Assembly: GCF_900240945.1 (NCBI RefSeq)
Contig: NZ_OESG01000013.1
Location: 310,001 to 374,000 of the forward strand
Origin: Mycobacterium sp. 3519A
GTDB lineage: Bacteria > Actinomycetota > Actinomycetes > Mycobacteriales > Mycobacteriaceae
Length of the DNA: 64,000 bases
Direction: 5' to 3'
Position numbers and translations under genes: made by a program
Part shown: piece by piece, positions 60,276 through 64,000 of the stretch
How positions within the stretch are numbered: position 1 is the stretch's first letter
How the letters are laid out: each line of letters starts with the position of its first letter
The notes under the pieces: model-generated
The model's database searches: none
What the model saw: the letters and a program-made list of their open reading frames with translations, nothing else
What the model was told of the DNA's origin: nothing

Positions 60276-60901
60276 ATGGGCAACAGGGCAAACTTCGTCG
60301 TCGTGAGGCTCGCCCGCGGCCGAAACCACATGTGCCACTTGATTTCCGTGGTCGACGCGGAAGGGCAGCTCCGGTTCTGGCCGCTGTGGTGGCACCTCAG
60401 TAAGGCCTGGCATGGGCCGCGTTGTTGGACAGGCTACCCGGCCCTGGCATCCGCCGGATCAAACTCGGCGCAATCCCAGAAGGCGGTGCGCATATCGACG
60501 TGCGCCGAAAAACGTTGGGGGCGTGGCAAACCGCCGACACGATGGGGTTCTTTCACGCGCTACCCGAGCTCTGGCGCGGCTGGCAGATCGAGGCCTGGGA
60601 GGACCGCTACGAGCAGCACGTCAACAGCTGCGCGGGGGCGCTACGCGTTCCCGAACTGGATGTCGTGGCCGGCATCGACACCGCGGAGTCGCGGATCCGT
60701 GGACGGGTGTTCGAGAGCTTCGAAGACAGCCCGGCCGGGGCCATCGCCAAGCTCGGGGGGATGTTGGCTCCCCTGGCGCCTGGGTTTGTGGTCAGCCCGG
60801 ACGCCCTCGGTGACTGCGGTGTCCGCCCCACGGATGCTGCGTGGTCCCGGTTCGTCAGCGCCTGCGAGCGGGCGCGCTCCACCCATGCGAAATCGGCGTG
60901 A
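60276..60901 (+). pseudogene. Frameshifted MGNRANF-family gene
   Basis: From ATG 60276 the first frame reads MGNRANFVVVRLARGRNHMC and FWPLWWHLSKAWHG. At about 60410-60425 the coding pattern moves to another frame (LLDRLPGPGIRRIKLGAIPE ... ARSTHAKSA, stop 60901). Intact relatives are single proteins opening MGNRA-F. A one-base change at this point breaks the gene, unless it is a sequencing error. Confidence 0.6.
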
Positions 60902-60944
60902 CCTGGGCGATCGTTGGTGCCATTCTGTGGGTAGGAAGGTACCA

Positions 60945-61184
60945 ATGGCGCTCAATATCAACGACGAAGCGGTCCACGCGGCAGTGAAGCGAATTGCCGC
61001 GATCACCGGAGAGTCGCAAGCTCAAGTAGTGGCCACAGCGGTGCGTGAGCGGCTGGCCAAGTTGGAGAAGGACGCGCTTGCGGCCCGGCTCCTGGACATC
61101 GGCCGCAAGACCGCCAGCCGGATGAGCGGCGATGCACTCGACCATGGCGCACTGCTCTACGACGACCGAGGGGTGCCATCGTGA
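60945..61184 (+). CDS. VapB-type antitoxin without intact toxin
   Basis: 79 residues, ALNINDEAVHAAVKRIAAIT, GESQAQVVATAVRERLAKLE, RKTASRMSGDALDHGALLYD. This is the ribbon-helix-helix VapB family of mycobacteria. GGAAGG precedes ATG 60945. The stop overlaps a GTG that begins a 16-residue stub of VapC. The antitoxin probably remains functional. Confidence 0.85.
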   Translation: MALNINDEAVHAAVKRIAAITGESQAQVVATAVRERLAKLEKDALAARLLDIGRKTASRMSGDALDHGALLYDDRGVPS

Positions 61185-61231
61185 TCGTTGTTTTTGGGTA
61201 TACCGGCATCGCGTCGGCGTTGGCGCGGTAG
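61181..61231 (+). pseudogene. VapC stub
   Basis: GTG 61181 overlaps the vapB stop as in vapBC operons. The product starts VIVVFGYTGIASALAR and ends at 61231; none of the PIN acidic residues remains. The gene has been deleted after its first codons, up to the convergent LLM gene end (61233). Confidence 0.6.
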
Positions 61232-61232
61232 G

Positions 61233-62162
61233 TCAGGCTGCGGTCCGTTCGCGGATCTCCACGGCCGTCTCGAGCATCTGCTGGGTGCTGGTGAACCAGT
61301 CTTGCAGATTCAGGTCGATGATGAGCTCGTCTGCGCCGGCGTCGGCGGCGGTGTGGATGTCGTCGATGATTTGGTCCAGAGTGCCGACGAACGCGGTGCG
61401 GTCCAGCCCTGCCGGGCGCTCGGTGAAGGTGACGTTCCCGACGATGATCATCTCCATGGTGCTTGGGTCACGTCCGTGCTCGCTCGCCAATTCCCTGATG
61501 CGGCTCCAGCTTTCGCGTAGTTCTGCGGCGCCGGCCGGTCCGGGTGTCAACATCACCGGTAACCAGCCGTCTGCACGTTTGGCGATGCGCTGCATGACTT
61601 TAGAACCGACGCCGCCCAGCATCACCGGTACTTTCGTAACCGGCTTCGGCAGGACTGAGGCGTTGTCGATGACGACACGGGGACTGCGGAACGTCACTGG
61701 GTCCGGTCCCCACACCGCACCGAAGACGTCGATTGTCTCGTCGAGGAGGCGGCCGCGATCGGCTCGGGTGGCGCCCGCCGCCCGGAATTCGTCGGTGGAC
61801 CATCCGGTGCCGAGTCCGGCGATCACGCGGCCGCCGCTGATCTGATCGACCGTCGCCAACGCCTTCGCCAACTGGATGGGTGTGTGCAGTGCCGCAACCA
61901 GAAGCGAAACACCGAGGCGCACCTTTTCGGTCGCCACCGCCGCTGCGGTGAGAACGGCCAGCGGGTCGACGGTCTGCCGCTGGCTCTCCGGCCACGCCAG
62001 GTCGGTCCCACCGTAGCCCTCGGCGGGATGCTTCGGGAACAGCAGCCGTTCGAATGTCCACAAGCTGGTGTAGCCCGCCGCTTCGGCCGTCTTAGCGGCT
62101 TCGACGAGGTCGTGTTGGAGGTCGACCCCGAGTCGCTGGGGCAGGCGCAGTCCGAGTTTCAT
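61233..62162 (-). CDS. LLM-class F420-dependent oxidoreductase
   Basis: 309 residues from ATG 62162 (MKLGLRLPQRLGVDLQHDLV). Luciferase-like TIM barrel with TERIRLGVS-type VATEKVRLGVSLLVAALHTP, ISGGRVIAGLGTGWSTDEFR and VPVMLGGVGSKVMQRIAKRA. Such mycobacterial enzymes use F420 (or FMN). Divergent from merR with a palindromic operator between, so it is probably the regulated target. Confidence 0.88.
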   Translation of the reverse strand: MKLGLRLPQRLGVDLQHDLVEAAKTAEAAGYTSLWTFERLLFPKHPAEGYGGTDLAWPESQRQTVDPLAVLTAAAVATEKVRLGVSLLVAALHTPIQLAKALATVDQISGGRVIAGLGTGWSTDEFRAAGATRADRGRLLDETIDVFGAVWGPDPVTFRSPRVVIDNASVLPKPVTKVPVMLGGVGSKVMQRIAKRADGWLPVMLTPGPAGAAELRESWSRIRELASEHGRDPSTMEMIIVGNVTFTERPAGLDRTAFVGTLDQIIDDIHTAADAGADELIIDLNLQDWFTSTQQMLETAVEIRERTAA

Positions 62163-62182
62163 GTCCACGCATCGAGTGTTCA

Positions 62183-62204
62183 ACCTTCACATTGATGTGA
62201 AGGT
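62183..62204. promoter_or_regulatory. MerR operator palindrome
   Basis: Perfect inverted repeat ACCTTCACAT-N2-ATGTGAAGGT between the divergent LLM and MerR genes. ACCTTnnn arms are typical of MerR-family operators. It lies 20 bp before the regulator's ATG and 20 bp from the reductase's. Confidence 0.8.
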
Positions 62205-62223
62205 CATATGTAACCTTGAGCAC

Positions 62224-62610
62224 ATGAGGATCGGCGAACTTGCGGAGCGCACCGGCGTCTCGCGCCGGCTGCTGCGCTACTACGAGGAGCAGGGGCTGCT
62301 CACGCCCAGCCGCGGTGACAACGGGTACCGGGAGTACAGCGAGCCGACGGTCGATGTGGTGCTGCAGATCAAGGGACTGCTCGATGCCGGGCTGCCGACC
62401 CGCATCATTCAGGAACTGCTGCCGTGCCTGGATCAGCCGCAGACCATCTACGTTCCGGACGTGACTCCCGACATGATCACCACGCTGCGACGCGAACAGG
62501 CCCGGCTGACCGAACGCATCGAGTTCCTGACCCGCAACCGGGACGCCGTCGCCGACTACCTGGACAAGGTCCTCAAAGTCAAGGCGGCCAACGCATCTCG
62601 CGCGGGTTGA
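62224..62610 (+). CDS. MerR-family transcriptional regulator
   Basis: 128 residues from ATG 62224. N-terminal MerR winged helix MRIGELAERTGVSRRLLRYY, EEQGLLTPSRGDNGYREYSE, then a coiled-coil dimerisation helix (ITTLRREQARLTERIEFLTR). The effector domain is short and lacks a metal-binding Cys set, so it senses an organic or stress signal. It probably acts at the palindrome next to its start. Confidence 0.93.
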   Translation: MRIGELAERTGVSRRLLRYYEEQGLLTPSRGDNGYREYSEPTVDVVLQIKGLLDAGLPTRIIQELLPCLDQPQTIYVPDVTPDMITTLRREQARLTERIEFLTRNRDAVADYLDKVLKVKAANASRAG

Positions 62611-62632
62611 AGGCCGGCCCGCTCAGGGCTCC

Positions 62633-62773
62633 CTACTCGTCGCGGTCAGGCTCGGTCAGTTCCGGCGCGTTCTCCCGGGTCGCCATCCCGCCCTCGCGGC
62701 CGTGATCGGCCGGGCCCGGCGGCGGGTCGACCTTCGCCGAGTCGTCGTTTTGCCTATCAGTTTCCTTGGTCAT
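62633..62773 (-). CDS. Small charged protein (46 aa), uncertain
   Basis: MTKETDRQNDDSAKVDPPPG to ELTEPDRDE, highly charged and disordered, 29 bp after the mmpL stop on the same strand. Codon use is acceptable but there is no family or ribosome-site support. It may be a short spacer ORF. Confidence 0.3.
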   Translation of the reverse strand: MTKETDRQNDDSAKVDPPPGPADHGREGGMATRENAPELTEPDRDE

Positions 62774-62802
62774 GACCGACCGAATACCCCGCGCCGCCGA
62801 AT

Positions 62803-64000
62803 CTAGAACAGCGCCAGCTGCCGGTCCTGCCCGAACTTCACCGGAACGGGCCGCTGCCGCACCCGCACCGGCCACCAGAACCACCGCCCCAGCAGTGCGG
62901 CGATCGACGGCGTCATGAACGACCGCACAATCAGCGTGTCGAACAGCAGACCCAACGCGATCGTCGTTCCGATCTGCCCCAGCACCCGCAGGTCGCTGAA
63001 GATGAACGACGCCATCGTGAACGCGAACACCAACCCCGCCGCCGTCACTACCGAACCACTGCCCGCCATCGACCGGATGATGCCCGTGTTGATCCCGGCG
63101 TGGATCTCCTCTTTGAACCTTGACACCAACAACAGGTTGTAATCCGAGCCCACCGCCAACAGCAGGATCACCGCCAACGGCAGGATCACCCAATACAAGT
63201 CGACACCCAACAGGTGCTGCCACACCAACACCGACACACCGAACGACGCACCCAGCGACAGCGCCACCGTGCCGACGATCACCAACGCCGCCACCAGGCT
63301 TCGGGTGATGAACAACATGATCAGCAGGATCAAACTCAGCGACGCGATGCCGGCGATCATCAGGTCGTAGTGCGCCATCTCGGCGATGTCCTTGTACGTC
63401 GAGGCCGTACCGCCGATATAGATCTTCGACCCCGCCAACGGCGTCCCCTTCACCGCCTCAGCCGCCGCATGTCGAATCCCATCGATATGCGAAATGCCTT
63501 CCGGCGTCGCCGGATCCACATCGTGAGTGATGATCATCCGCGCCGCCTTACCATCCGGCGACAAGAACAGCTTCAGCCCGCGCAGGAACTCCGGGTTACT
63601 GAACGCCTCTGGCGGCAGATAGAACGAATCATCGGTCTTCGACGCGTTGTACGCCGCCCCCAACTGCGTCGAGTTCTCCAGCGCCTTGGCCGTCTGGTCG
63701 TAGATTCCCGACGTCGTCGCATGATTCGTCATCGTCAGGTCGCGGTTGGTCTCCTGGTTGGCGATCTGCGGCGGAATCAACGCCAGCAACTTCGGCTGCA
63801 AGTCGTCGAGTTTGGCGATACTGCCCGAGACATTGGCCAGCTGATCGGTCAACTCGTTGATGCCGTCGAGCGCGTCGAACAACGACCGCAGCGCCCAACA
63901 CGCGGGGATGTCGAAACAGTGCGGCTCCCAATAGAAGTAGTTGCGCAGCGGCCGGAAGAAGTCGTCGAAGTTGGCGATCTTGTCGCGCAGATTTTGCGCA
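62803..64000 (-). CDS. MmpL-family transporter, C-terminal part (5' end beyond window)
   Basis: The reading frame continues through the window edge (partial at 64000). It has [20 protein letters not shown], the porter-domain region [20 protein letters not shown], and the MmpL C-terminal helices with [40 protein letters not shown] and [20 protein letters not shown]. It is an RND-type lipid or siderophore transporter in the plasma membrane. Which MmpL cannot be said. Confidence 0.93.
   Translation of the reverse strand, partial: AQNLRDKIANFDDFFRPLRNYFYWEPHCFDIPACWALRSLFDALDGINELTDQLANVSGSIAKLDDLQPKLLALIPPQIANQETNRDLTMTNHATTSGIYDQTAKALENSTQLGAAYNASKTDDSFYLPPEAFSNPEFLRGLKLFLSPDGKAARMIITHDVDPATPEGISHIDGIRHAAAEAVKGTPLAGSKIYIGGTASTYKDIAEMAHYDLMIAGIASLSLILLIMLFITRSLVAALVIVGTVALSLGASFGVSVLVWQHLLGVDLYWVILPLAVILLLAVGSDYNLLLVSRFKEEIHAGINTGIIRSMAGSGSVVTAAGLVFAFTMASFIFSDLRVLGQIGTTIALGLLFDTLIVRSFMTPSIAALLGRWFWWPVRVRQRPVPVKFGQDRQLALF

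Overview
The window looks like a chromosomal segment of a fast-growing or environmental mycobacterium (Mycobacterium/Mycolicibacterium). It is GC-rich with typical high-GC codon use. It carries a mycolic acid cyclopropane/methyl transferase, an MmpL transporter, a 13E12-type DUF222-HNH repeat gene, a DUF2563 protein next to a type VII (ESX)-associated protein, an F420-type luciferase-fold oxidoreductase and a VapBC module. Several genes appear to start directly on a -10 hexamer (leaderless), which is common in mycobacteria. No tRNA, rRNA, CRISPR array or intact insertion sequence was seen.

Layout. (1) 1-13.3 kb is an accessory island that reads like a phage-defence or DNA-conflict cluster. 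It begins with decayed coding remnants, then a Gly/Ala-zipper membrane protein and its partner. Next come a PLD-SF2 helicase-DUF3427 protein coupled to a DUF6884/GIY-YIG fusion, an HNH nuclease, a Rad50-like ATPase coupled to a small HEPN-like protein, an OGG-fold glycosylase with a Zn-like tail, and a DUF6998 protein. (2) 13.3-20.9 kb holds a vWA protein and a small HTH-like protein, facing a zinc-ribbon/serpin-like gene across three evenly spaced palindromes. An ESX-linked three-gene block (copy A), a recombinase-like gene and VapBC follow. (3) 21-25.6 kb has a TspO/MBR-like membrane gene and a two-gene winged-helix/dual-ATPase unit. (4) 25.6-35.7 kb is bracketed by two copies of a TetR/two-TM module with the same four-half-site operator. 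Between them lie formamidase (fmdBA), a zinc-ribbon paralogue, a phosphatase/macrodomain-like pair, an ESX-type polymorphic toxin with DUF6188 immunity and a lipoprotein. (5) 35.9-40.1 kb is a compact nitric oxide reductase operon (norB, cysteine-motif membrane protein, slipin, small membrane protein). (6) 40.1-41.4 kb is a graveyard of gene fragments. (7) 41.4-48.2 kb contains a phosphoesterase, another zinc-ribbon paralogue, copy B of the ESX-linked block (same length as copy A) and a barnase/barstar pair. (8) 48.2-64 kb is mostly ordinary mycobacterial housekeeping: MDR reductase, Tag glycosylase, DHFR-like reductase, mycolic acid transferase, 13E12 gene, asparagine synthase and amino-acid permease, DUF2293, an orphan VapB, LLM reductase/MerR and the end of an mmpL.

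The common theme is biological conflict: defence enzymes, toxin/immunity pairs, toxin-antitoxin genes and their decayed duplicates. The candidates most worth testing as undescribed systems are the DUF6884-GIY-YIG/PLD-helicase operon, the Rad50-like/HEPN-like/HNH cluster, the duplicated DUF2563-effector-membrane protein block, and the three 17-bp-spaced CGCA-N5-TGCG sites. Functional assignments rest on recognised motifs and remembered families; no database search was possible.
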